In this document: positions 1 through 5,786 of the stretch, in pieces | How the letters are laid out: every line of letters starts with the position of its first letter | Numbering within the stretch: position 1 is the first letter of the stretch | Assembly: GCA_041677345.1 (NCBI GenBank) | Contig: JBAYQE010000115.1 | Span: 1 to 7,848 of the forward strand | From: JALOAT01 sp041677345 | GTDB taxonomy: Bacteria > Pseudomonadota > Gammaproteobacteria > Thiohalomonadales > Thiohalomonadaceae | Length of the DNA: 7,848 nucleotides | Direction of reading: 5' to 3' | Notes under the pieces: generated by a model | Databases searched by the model: none | Told to the model about the DNA's origin: nothing | The model's input: the letters and a program-made list of their open reading frames with translations, nothing else | Made by a program: the position numbers and the translations under genes

Positions 1-15
1 ACAAGACAAGACAAG
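1..15 (+). repeat. Short tandem repeat (ACAAG)x3 ahead of the first gene
   Basis: Three perfect copies of the pentamer ACAAG run from the first base of the window and merge into the AAGGA Shine-Dalgarno sequence (13-17) of the RRM gene. The array may extend to the left outside the window. A change in copy number would alter the 5' leader but not the reading frame. Confidence 0.5.
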
Positions 16-27
16 GAACGGAACCTG

Positions 28-501
28 ATGCTGCCACCGAACCCCTTTACCAGGGCCCTGCTCGCGGCCCTGCTGCTGGGCCTGCTGGGCTATGTCCTGC
101 CCATTGCCCTCACAGGCAACGTCCGCCTCGACCATGCCCTGCTGCTTGCCGTCGGCGCCTTTGCCGGGGTGTGGCTGGGTGCCCTGCGCCGCACCGAGGC
201 GGCACCGGAACATGGCGACGGAGAGGAGGCCCAGACCGTGTTCGTGGGCAATCTCGCCTTCAAGTCCACGGACGAGGAATTGCGTGACCTGTTCTCACCC
301 TATGGCGCGGTGCGCGCCTCGCGCATCATGCGCGACCGCAAGACCCGCCGCCCCCGCGGCTTCGGCTTCGTGGAGATGCCCCGCAATCAGGCGCAGCGGG
401 CCATCAAGGCCCTGGACGGCAAGGAATTTCACGGCCGCAAGCTGCGCGTGCGTGAGGGCAACCGCAAGGACGTGCGCGACGAGGCCGGCAGCGCAGACTG
501 A
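28..501 (+). CDS. Membrane-anchored RRM-domain RNA-binding protein
   Basis: The 157-residue product has two hydrophobic segments (about residues 9-28 and 35-53), a short acidic linker, and one complete RNA recognition motif (about 70-147). Both RRM signatures are visible: RNP2 as VFVGNL (71-76) and RNP1 as RGFGFVEM (110-117). The RNA-stacking aromatics F72, F112 and F114 are kept; the usual aromatic at the last RNP1 position is Met117. The tail is basic. Arginines before the first segment and R54-R55 after the second suggest both ends face the cytoplasm, putting the RRM on the inner face of the membrane. Bacterial RRM proteins are usually small soluble RNA chaperone-like proteins, so the anchor is unusual. 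No Met lies between the anchor and the RRM, so an internal ATG cannot give a soluble form. The start is supported by AAGGA at 13-17. The mtfA-like gene begins 3 nt after the stop. The RNA target is unknown. Confidence 0.88.
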   Translation: MLPPNPFTRALLAALLLGLLGYVLPIALTGNVRLDHALLLAVGAFAGVWLGALRRTEAAPEHGDGEEAQTVFVGNLAFKSTDEELRDLFSPYGAVRASRIMRDRKTRRPRGFGFVEMPRNQAQRAIKALDGKEFHGRKLRVREGNRKDVRDEAGSAD

Positions 502-504
502 ACA

Positions 505-1284
505 ATGTTGAGTCTGCGCGCCTGGCGCCACCGCCGTATCCTGCGGCGTGCACAAATCCCCGACCCGATCTGGATTCGGGTACGCGAGGCCTTTCCGGTA
601 TTCGACGGCCTGGACGAGGACGAGGAGCGCAGGCTGCGCGAACTCTCCCTGTTGTTCCTGCACGAAAAGACCCTGGAACCGGCCGGTGGGCTGGAATTGG
701 ACGAATACATGCGCGTGGCCATCGCCGCCCAGGCCTGCCTTCCCGTTTTGCAACTGGGGTTGGACTGGTACGACGGCTGGTCGGCGGTGATTGTCTATCC
801 AGCCGAATTCGTGCCCCGTTTGGAATGGATGGACGAGGCGGGCGTGGTGCATACCGCCGAGGAGATCCGCAGCGGTGAGGCCTGGCTGCACGGCCCGGTC
901 ATCCTGTCCTGGGGAGACGTCAAGGCCTCGGGCATGGGTGACGGCTACAACGTGGTGATCCACGAGTTCGCCCACAAGCTCGACGCCCGCAATGGCGAAA
1001 CGGAGGGCCTGCCGCCGCTGCACCGCGGCATGGACGTGAGCGAATGGTCACGGGTGTTCGCCGCCGCCTTTGACGACCTGAACGCCCGCATGGACAGGGG
1101 CGAGGAGCCGCCCATCGATCCGTACGCCGGCGAGGCGCCGGAGGAGTTCTTCGCCGTGGCCAGCGAATATTTCTTCACATGTCCGGACGTACTCGTCGAG
1201 GCCTATCCCGTGGTCTACGACCTGCTGCGCCGCTTCTATCGTCAGGACCCGCTGGCGCGACTGGAACCGGCGACGGAACCGTAG
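505..1284 (+). CDS. mtfA: MtfA-like zinc-dependent peptidase (M90 family)
   Basis: The 259-residue product has the MtfA signature VVIHEFAHKLDARNG (150-164). H153 and H157 are the expected zinc ligands and E154 the catalytic glutamate. A second conserved patch, EEFFAVASEYFF (213-224), probably supplies the third ligand (E214). Length is close to E. coli MtfA (about 265 residues), and no signal peptide or membrane segment is seen. In E. coli MtfA is a cytosolic aminopeptidase that binds and inactivates the glucose repressor Mlc (DgsA). No Mlc gene is visible here, so that role is not assured. The ATG lies 3 nt after the RRM gene stop and lacks a clear Shine-Dalgarno sequence, suggesting translation coupled to the upstream gene. 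The REP pair that follows probably marks the end of this unit. The family is certain; the physiological substrate is not. Confidence 0.93.
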   Translation: MLSLRAWRHRRILRRAQIPDPIWIRVREAFPVFDGLDEDEERRLRELSLLFLHEKTLEPAGGLELDEYMRVAIAAQACLPVLQLGLDWYDGWSAVIVYPAEFVPRLEWMDEAGVVHTAEEIRSGEAWLHGPVILSWGDVKASGMGDGYNVVIHEFAHKLDARNGETEGLPPLHRGMDVSEWSRVFAAAFDDLNARMDRGEEPPIDPYAGEAPEEFFAVASEYFFTCPDVLVEAYPVVYDLLRRFYRQDPLARLEPATEP

Positions 1285-1299
1285 CGTGGCTTGCTTGCC

Positions 1300-1373
1300 G
1301 TAGGCGCGGCCTCAGGCCGCGGTGGCGTTTTCGCCTGCTGCTGCGGGAATCGCGGGCTGAGCCCGCTCCTACA
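1300..1373. repeat. Pair of inverted REP palindromes (BIME-like)
   Basis: The first REP (1300-1322) begins GTAGG and has a 7-bp stem CGCGGCC/GGCCGCG (1305-1311 with 1315-1321) around a TCA loop. The second (1350-1373) is in inverse orientation: stem GCGGGC/GCCCGC (1352-1357 with 1361-1366), loop TGA, ending CTCCTACA. Between them is a small GGCG-TTTT-CGCC hairpin (1324-1335). GTAGG head, short GC stem and inverted pairing match the REP/BIME elements spread by RAYT (TnpA-REP) enzymes in gammaproteobacteria; no such gene is in the window. Lying 16 nt after the mtfA stop, it may also attenuate transcription or protect the mRNA 3' end. Confidence 0.82.
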
Positions 1374-1454
1374 CGCGACATCCCGCTTCGAGGACTTGGT
1401 GAAGGCGGATTTACCCGCTGGATGCTAGTCGTTAAGGGAAAGCGGAGGCATGCC

Positions 1455-1844
1455 ATGAAGACCAGTGATTTCGTTGCACGGGTGCGGGAGCGCGGAAAGA
1501 TCGAAAGCAGCGAGGACGCCATCAAGGCGAGCCGGGCGACGCTCATGATCCTGAGCGAACGCCTCAAGGGCGGCGAACCCATGCACCTCGCGTCGCAGTT
1601 GCCGCGCGAGATCGCCCGTTTTCTCCATACCGAAAATGCCGGCCTCGGCCGGCGCATGACTGTCGATGAGTTCGTGCGGCGCATCAGCGAACTCGAAGGC
1701 GTGGACATGGAAACGGCGCGTGCGCACGCGCGCACGGTGATCGAGGTGCTGTTCGAGGCCGTGTCGGAAGGCGAGATGGGCGACGTGTTCGCGCAGCTGC
1801 CGGAAAGCTATCATCGCCTGTTCGGGCCACACTGGCGCCACTGA
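1455..1844 (+). CDS. DUF2267 family protein
   Basis: The 129-residue, mainly helical protein shows the DUF2267 pattern. It has two related halves, each with an amphipathic helix followed by a QLP signature: LASQLP (45-50) leading to ARFL, and FAQLP (112-116) leading to YHRLF. Between them lies a DEFVRRISELEGVD segment (71-84) typical of the family. The biochemical role of DUF2267 is not established. There is no signal peptide, membrane segment or catalytic motif. The reading frame stays open upstream to 1179 inside mtfA, but the ATG at 1455 is chosen because GGAGG (1444-1448) lies 6 nt before it and family similarity begins there. The gene is cut off from mtfA by the REP pair and is followed by a 107-nt gap before the rhomboid coding start, so it may be monocistronic. 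I see no convincing promoter in 1374-1454. Confidence 0.85.
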   Translation: MKTSDFVARVRERGKIESSEDAIKASRATLMILSERLKGGEPMHLASQLPREIARFLHTENAGLGRRMTVDEFVRRISELEGVDMETARAHARTVIEVLFEAVSEGEMGDVFAQLPESYHRLFGPHWRH

Positions 1845-1917
1845 TCGCCGACTGCCACGGCAAGAGGCGCTGCCCCTGCGCTTCCATGCCGTGTTCCGTG
1901 CCCTGAAGTGCTATGTT

Positions 1918-1945
1918 GGTGGCCATCCGACGGCGGACGGCCACC
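1918..1945 (+). promoter_or_regulatory. Strong hairpin just upstream of the rhomboid start codon
   Basis: GGTGGCC (1918-1924) pairs perfectly with GGCCACC (1939-1945). After one A/C mismatch, TCCG (1926-1929) pairs with CGGA (1934-1937), closing a 4-nt ACGG loop. The stem ends 6 nt before the ATG at 1952 and covers the position where a Shine-Dalgarno sequence should be. No U-tract follows, so it is not a standard intrinsic terminator. It could limit ribosome access to the rhomboid mRNA. If translation instead starts at 1913 the hairpin would be coding. The pairing is seen directly; the function is inferred. Confidence 0.45.
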
Positions 1946-1951
1946 CAACCG

Positions 1952-2656
1952 ATGATCCCCATTCGTGACGAAAACCCCACCGAGCGCCCGGCGATCATCA
2001 CGGTCACGTTCATCGTCGCGTGTGTGCTGGCCTTCTTGTGGCAGATCTCCCACGACGCGGCCGGCCAGGAGCGCATCGTCTATGCGTTGGGGTTCATCCC
2101 CTCGCTGCTGTTCACGGATGCGCAACTGCCGCCGCAGGTGGCCGTGGTCCCGCCCACGGCCACCCTGTTCACCTCCATGTTTCTGCACGGCGGGCTCATG
2201 CACCTGGCCGGCAACATGCTGTACCTGTGGATCTTCGGCAACAACGTCGAAGATGCCATGGGGCACGGCCGCTTCATCGTGTTCTATGGACTGTGCGGCG
2301 TGGCCGCGGCCATGGCCCAGGGCCTGCCGGAGCCCACCTCTGCCGTGCCCATGATCGGCGCCAGTGGTGCCATCTCGGGCGTACTCGGCGCCTACCTGTT
2401 GCTGCACCCGACCGCACGTGTGCTGGTGGTGATCCCCTTCGGCTTCTACCTGCACACCGTGTACATGCCGGCCTCGCTGGTGCTCGGGCTCTGGTTCCTG
2501 CTGCAGATCGTCAGTTCCCTGGGGACGCCCTCGGGTGAAGGCGGCGTCGCCTGGTTCGCCCACATTGGCGGCTTCGTCGCCGGTATGGCCCTGGTCCCGT
2601 TCTTCCGCCGCCGCGGCGTGCGCCTGTTCTCCTCGCCCGGGCGGAGGCGGTGGTGA
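1952..2656 (+). CDS. Rhomboid family intramembrane serine protease
   Basis: The 234-residue product has about six membrane segments and the rhomboid (S54) core. HGGLMHLAGNM (79-89) carries the conserved His and Asn (H84, N88) of the second segment. GASG (136-139) supplies the nucleophile S138, and AHIGG (203-207) the catalytic H204. Rhomboids cut single-pass membrane proteins within or beside the bilayer; the substrate is unknown. The protein lacks a large extra cytosolic domain and ends in a short basic tail. The ATG at 1952 is preferred because MIPIRDENPT is the usual opening of this bacterial subfamily. ATG 1913, followed in frame by TTG and GTG, would add 13 basic, non-conserved residues. 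Neither site has a good Shine-Dalgarno sequence. A hairpin covers the expected ribosome site of the 1952 start. The catalytic dyad is intact, so activity is expected. Confidence 0.93.
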   Translation: MIPIRDENPTERPAIITVTFIVACVLAFLWQISHDAAGQERIVYALGFIPSLLFTDAQLPPQVAVVPPTATLFTSMFLHGGLMHLAGNMLYLWIFGNNVEDAMGHGRFIVFYGLCGVAAAMAQGLPEPTSAVPMIGASGAISGVLGAYLLLHPTARVLVVIPFGFYLHTVYMPASLVLGLWFLLQIVSSLGTPSGEGGVAWFAHIGGFVAGMALVPFFRRRGVRLFSSPGRRRW

Positions 2657-2682
2657 CTGGCCGGGAAGAACAAAGCATTAAC

Positions 2683-2820
2683 CACGGGGCACACGGGGAA
2701 CACGGGGGAATCCATCAATGTGCATCCTGCCGGTAGATGCAGCCTCGGCCGCGATTGTCGTCGGAGACTGGGCTATCGCGGCCTGAGGTTCCGCCTGCAT
2801 TTCCCCGTGTCCCCCGTGTT
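2683..2820. repeat. Nested palindromic intergenic element with 9-nt-period arms
   Basis: This element fills much of the 227-bp gap between the rhomboid and methyltransferase genes. The left arm has three CACGGGG units at 2683, 2692 and 2701; the right arm has two inverted CCCCGTG units at 2803 and 2812. Both arms have a 9-nt period. Inside, ATGCAG (2737-2742) pairs with CTGCAT (2795-2800). CCTC-GGCCGCGAT (2743-2755) pairs with ATCGCGGCC-T-GAGG (2775-2788) with a single bulged T, leaving a 19-nt loop. An alternative small hairpin, GCATC/GATGC (2722-2740), competes. The whole can fold as one imperfect hairpin of about 138 nt. TCGCGGCCTGAGG (2776-2788) equals half of the REP core at 1305-1321, so it may be REP-derived or MITE-like. 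No ORF of note lies inside. Confidence 0.6.
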
Positions 2821-2883
2821 TTGGCTTTTCTCTTTGCCAAGGCGGGATGAGGTAAAGTACGGGCCCGCATCGAGGTAGGCTCA

Positions 2884-4134
2884 ATGTCCCGCGCCAGTCA
2901 CTTTCACCTTGCCGTCCAGTTGCTCAGCGCCGTGCTGCGCAGTGATGCGGCGGCAGACAAGCAGATGGAATCCTTTTTCCGCAGCCATCGCGAGATGGGG
3001 GCGCGTGACCGCGGCGTGGTGGCGGAGATGGTCTATGCGTGCCTGCGCCGACGGCGCCTGCTGGAAGCGGCGGCCGGTTCCGGGCGGCCTGCCGATCTGC
3101 TCGCCGCCCACCTGCTGCAGCAGGGTCTGAGCGGTCGTGCCCTGGCCGAGGCGGGCTATGTCGGTGACGCCTCGGCCTTGGCGGAGCGGGTGCGCACCCT
3201 CGATCGGGCGCAGTTGCCGCTGGCGGTGGCGGCGAACCTGCCCGACTGGCTCGCCGAGCGGCTGGTGGCGTTGCTTGGGGTGGAGGAAACCCTGGCACTT
3301 GCCGAGGCATTCAACAACCCGGCACCCGTGGACCTGCGCGTGAACACCTTCAAGGCCAAGCGCGACGAGGTGCAGGCCAGTCTGGCTGCCGAAGGTTTCG
3401 AAACCGTACCGACGCCTTACTCGCCGTTGGGATTACGGCGCACCGATCGCAGCCCGCTGTTCAAGACCCGTGCCTTCACGGCGGGGTCATTCGAGGTACA
3501 GGACGAAGGCAGCCAACTCGTTTCGCTGCTCGTGGAAGCGAAGCGCCGCGAAAGCGTGGTGGACTTCTGCGCCGGTGCCGGCGGCAAGACCCTGCACCTG
3601 GGTGCGGCCATGGCGAATACGGGCACGCTATACGCCCTCGACAATGCGGAGTGGCGACTGGAGAAGATCAAGCCGCGCCTCAAGCGCTCGGGCCTGCAGA
3701 ACGTGCGCACCATTGCCATTCGGGACGAGCACGATGCACGTGTGCGGCGCCTGGCCGGGAAAATGGATCGCGTGCTGGTGGATGCACCCTGCTCGGGCTC
3801 GGGTACGCTGCGGCGTAACCCGGACATCAAGTGGCGTACCATCGAGCTGGAGCGTATCAACGCGAGCCAGCTTTCCATCCTGTCCGCCGCCAGCACCCTG
3901 GTGAAACGCGGCGGTCGTCTGGTCTATGCCACCTGCAGTGTGTTGCGCGAGGAGAATGAGGACGTGGTGGGGCATTTCCTCGCGGACCATCCGGAGTTCG
4001 CGGTGGTCCCGGTGAACGGGATCCTCGCGCGTCGTGACGTGGCGTTGCGCATGGACGGGCCCTACCTGAGGCTCTATCCCCACATCCACAACACCGATGG
4101 TTTTTTCGCTGCGGTGCTCGAACGGGGTTCTTGA
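2884..4134 (+). CDS. RsmB/NOP-family SAM-dependent rRNA cytosine-C5 methyltransferase
   Basis: The 416-residue protein carries the full class I RNA m5C methyltransferase motif set. VQDEGSQL (205-212) precedes the SAM-binding motif I DFCAGAGGKT (227-236). Motif IV DAPCSGSGT (300-308) contains C303, and motif VI TCS (350-352) contains the catalytic C351. NTDGFFAA (403-410) lies near the C-terminus. The helical N-terminal third (1-140) resembles the NusB-like/RNA-binding region of RsmB-type enzymes. The expected reaction is SAM-dependent C5 methylation of a cytosine in rRNA. E. coli RsmB modifies 16S C967, but its usual fmt neighbour is absent, so the exact site and symbol are left open. GAGG at 2872-2875 supports the ATG. 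Upstream, TAAAGT (2853-2858) looks like a -10 box, but TTGCCA (2834-2839) is only 13 nt from it, so the promoter is uncertain. The gene ends opposite the rhodanese gene. Confidence 0.93.
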   Translation: MSRASHFHLAVQLLSAVLRSDAAADKQMESFFRSHREMGARDRGVVAEMVYACLRRRRLLEAAAGSGRPADLLAAHLLQQGLSGRALAEAGYVGDASALAERVRTLDRAQLPLAVAANLPDWLAERLVALLGVEETLALAEAFNNPAPVDLRVNTFKAKRDEVQASLAAEGFETVPTPYSPLGLRRTDRSPLFKTRAFTAGSFEVQDEGSQLVSLLVEAKRRESVVDFCAGAGGKTLHLGAAMANTGTLYALDNAEWRLEKIKPRLKRSGLQNVRTIAIRDEHDARVRRLAGKMDRVLVDAPCSGSGTLRRNPDIKWRTIELERINASQLSILSAASTLVKRGGRLVYATCSVLREENEDVVGHFLADHPEFAVVPVNGILARRDVALRMDGPYLRLYPHIHNTDGFFAAVLERGS

Positions 4135-4201
4135 TCAGGAAGGAAGCGCATCCCGCAAGGGTCATGTTTTCCTTGGCGACTGACGCGCCGTCCATGCATG
4201 C

Positions 4202-4231
4202 AAAAAAAAACGGCCGGTGATTTGCCGGCCG
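4202..4231 (-). terminator. Rho-independent terminator of the minus-strand operon
   Basis: CGGCCGG (4211-4217) pairs with CCGGCCG (4225-4231) around a 7-nt loop. On the minus strand the 7-bp GC stem is followed at once by nine U residues (A4202-4210 on the plus strand). It lies 20 nt beyond the rhodanese stop. On the plus strand the stem is followed by CTTTGCCTCTTG, a weak U-run, so it may also reduce read-through from the converging methyltransferase gene. I see nothing else of note in the 116-bp gap 4135-4250. Confidence 0.9.
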
Positions 4232-4250
4232 CTTTGCCTCTTGAAAAGGC

Positions 4251-4676
4251 TCAGACGTAACGCGCCTCGCGCGTGACCGGCTTGCCGGCCTGCTCCCAGC
4301 CCGCGAAACCGCCTGCCAGGCTGTACACCTCCTTGAAGCCCATCATCTGCATCACGGCAGCCGCCATGGCCGAGCGGCCACCGGTGGCGCAATACACGAT
4401 CACCGGGCGGGTGCGCGCCGCGGCGAATGCGGGGTTGTGCTTGGGATAGGCGGGATCGGCCGCGGCCTCGAGAATGCCGCGAGGCACCAGCAGCGCCTTG
4501 CTCAGGTGACCCTGCTCGTGCTCGGACGATTCGCGCACATCCACCACCAGCAGGTCGGGGCGTTCGGTCATCATGCTCTCGGCCTGATCGACATCCACTT
4601 CCTTGATGGCCGCCTTCGCGGCCTTCACGAAATCCATGAGGCCCATGGGCGTCTCAGGCTTGAACGTATCGTACAT
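4251..4676 (-). CDS. Single-domain rhodanese-like sulfurtransferase
   Basis: The 141-residue cytosolic protein has one rhodanese domain (about 25-135). VVDVRESSEHEQGHL (44-58) is the conserved first signature. VIVYCATGGRS (92-102) is the active-site loop with nucleophile C96 in a six-residue CATGGR loop, the size expected for sulfur transfer. GFKEVYSLAGGFAGW (113-127) is the closing signature. Such proteins pass sulfane sulfur through a cysteine persulfide to thiols or cyanide; the in vivo acceptor is not evident. The ATG at 4676 is chosen because AAGAGGAG (4689-4682) ends 5 nt before it. A GTG two codons upstream lies at the edge of that ribosome site and is unlikely. The gene is 48 nt downstream of the M48 peptidase and precedes the terminator, so it is probably last in the operon. 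An AT-rich stretch in the gap (TAAAAT) could hold a separate weak promoter, but I find no matching -35. Confidence 0.92.
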   Translation of the reverse strand: MYDTFKPETPMGLMDFVKAAKAAIKEVDVDQAESMMTERPDLLVVDVRESSEHEQGHLSKALLVPRGILEAAADPAYPKHNPAFAAARTRPVIVYCATGGRSAMAAAVMQMMGFKEVYSLAGGFAGWEQAGKPVTREARYV

Positions 4677-4724
4677 GCACACTCCTCTTGGGGGTATTTA
4701 ATGAACCGCTAATTTTATCAGCTG

Positions 4725-5786
4725 TCATCGCAGCGGTGGGTGCATGGCGATTTCCCGTATCCAACGTAGGCGATCTGCCGTGGCTGGGTGGGTAGAGAGA
4801 TAGGAGGTCCAGCGAGGGTCTTTTTCCTCTCCGCAATCCCCGGGGGAACCCTCGCAGCGCAGCACCCGGTCGAGGCGCGCGAGCACGGCGGTGAAGTGGT
4901 CCACGGACAGCCCCCGGGCCTGCAACGTGGTGACCGCGTAGGCGTCGGCCTCCCGTTCGAAACCCCGGGAATACCCCAGCTCGGTGAGCGTCACAGGCAG
5001 TGCCGTGACCAGTGAGGAGACCGATGAGACGTCGCCGCTGATCATCACCATGGCTGCGGTCAATAACGAGCTCTGGATGACCTGCCGCAGGCCGTGGCGG
5101 CGTACCACGTGACCGATCTCGTGGGCCAGCACGGCGATGAGTTCGTCCTCATGGGCGGCGAGGCGTACCAGCTCGTCCGTGAACACGATGGTGCCTGAGG
5201 GCAGTGCGATGGCGTTGGGCCCCAGGGTGTCGGCGCCACGGCGAAACTCCACATGCACCCGGGCGGGTGGGTCCACGTCATCAGCCACGGCCGCGAAGTG
5301 TGCGCGCAGCCGGGCCTGCTCCTGTTCGGTCAGGGTGGTGGGTTCCAACAGGTGGCGGTCGAGAAAGGCCAGCACCTCCCGATCGAGATAGCGGCTGGTC
5401 TCGACCGGCAGCGCGAAGGCGGCTCGCTCCGCGAAAGCGGGAATGCCGTATTGCACCAGCGCCCACGCACAGGCGACCACTGCCACCAGGCCCACGATCA
5501 CGTAACGCAGACGGGATTCCAGGCGGTGCAACAGACCGCCATGGCCTTGAACCAGGAGTGCGTCCACACCCGCATTGTCTGCGGTTTCGAACTGGGCGCC
5601 GTCGGCAAAGCGCAGCAAGCGCGGGGTGTCACCGATGCGCGAAGACACCTCTACTTCGTGCAGGGGCGTGGCGGGCCGTAGTTGTTCGCCGTCCTCACCG
5701 TACACACTGATGCTGTTGCCGCTGACCCGGAGCTGTGCGGGGGTACGGCGTGAGGTGTGTCCGTCGAAAAAATTACCTTGGATCAC
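4725..5786 (-). CDS. Membrane-anchored M48 family metallopeptidase
   Basis: The 353-residue protein starts with a small N-terminal domain (1-80, opening MIQGNFFDGHTSRR) found in a proteobacterial branch of M48 proteins. One membrane segment (about 94-112) follows, then the peptidase domain. HEIGH (222-226) gives zinc ligands H222 and H226 and catalytic E223. EREAD (277-281) supplies the third ligand, probably E277, and STHP (331-334) is the conserved C-terminal M48 motif. There is no cleavable signal peptide. The catalytic part follows the single membrane segment, so it is probably periplasmic if the N-terminal domain is cytosolic. M48 enzymes such as BepA, LoiP and HtpX degrade misfolded envelope proteins; this one is not a close match to any of them. 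The GTG start shares GTGA with the DUF898 stop, indicating translational coupling; the Shine-Dalgarno sequence is weak. The substrate is unknown. Confidence 0.94.
   Translation of the reverse strand: MIQGNFFDGHTSRRTPAQLRVSGNSISVYGEDGEQLRPATPLHEVEVSSRIGDTPRLLRFADGAQFETADNAGVDALLVQGHGGLLHRLESRLRYVIVGLVAVVACAWALVQYGIPAFAERAAFALPVETSRYLDREVLAFLDRHLLEPTTLTEQEQARLRAHFAAVADDVDPPARVHVEFRRGADTLGPNAIALPSGTIVFTDELVRLAAHEDELIAVLAHEIGHVVRRHGLRQVIQSSLLTAAMVMISGDVSSVSSLVTALPVTLTELGYSRGFEREADAYAVTTLQARGLSVDHFTAVLARLDRVLRCEGSPGDCGEEKDPRWTSYLSTHPATADRLRWIREIAMHPPLR

Noticed and set aside
295..1023. Open frame of 242 codons on the minus strand
   Set aside because: It is antisense to the RRM and mtfA genes, whose motifs are unmistakable; long open antisense frames are common in GC-rich DNA.
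1179..1454. Long upstream extension of the DUF2267 reading frame starting inside mtfA
   Set aside because: It overlaps mtfA, runs through the REP pair, is Arg/Gly/Pro-rich without similarity to the family, and a good GGAGG site supports the ATG at 1455.
1719..1736. Perfect 7-bp hairpin CGTGCGC/GCGCACG inside the DUF2267 gene
   Set aside because: It is explained by Ala/Arg-rich codons (ARAHART) in a GC-rich coding region and has no U-tract.
1913..1951. ATG at 1913 as the rhomboid start
   Set aside because: The added 13 residues are basic and unlike the family, while MIPIRDENP at 1952 is the usual opening. It is kept as a possibility because neither site has a good Shine-Dalgarno sequence.
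1811..2563. Open frame of 250 codons on the minus strand
   Set aside because: It is antisense to the rhomboid gene and has a His/Gly/Arg-rich composition typical of a shadow frame.
2834..2858. Sigma-70 promoter TTGCCA...TAAAGT before the methyltransferase gene
   Set aside because: The 13-nt spacer is too short for a normal sigma-70 promoter and no better -35 lies 16-18 nt upstream of TAAAGT.
4677..4682. GTG at 4682 as the rhodanese start
   Set aside because: It coincides with the last base of the AGGAG ribosome site that serves the ATG at 4676.
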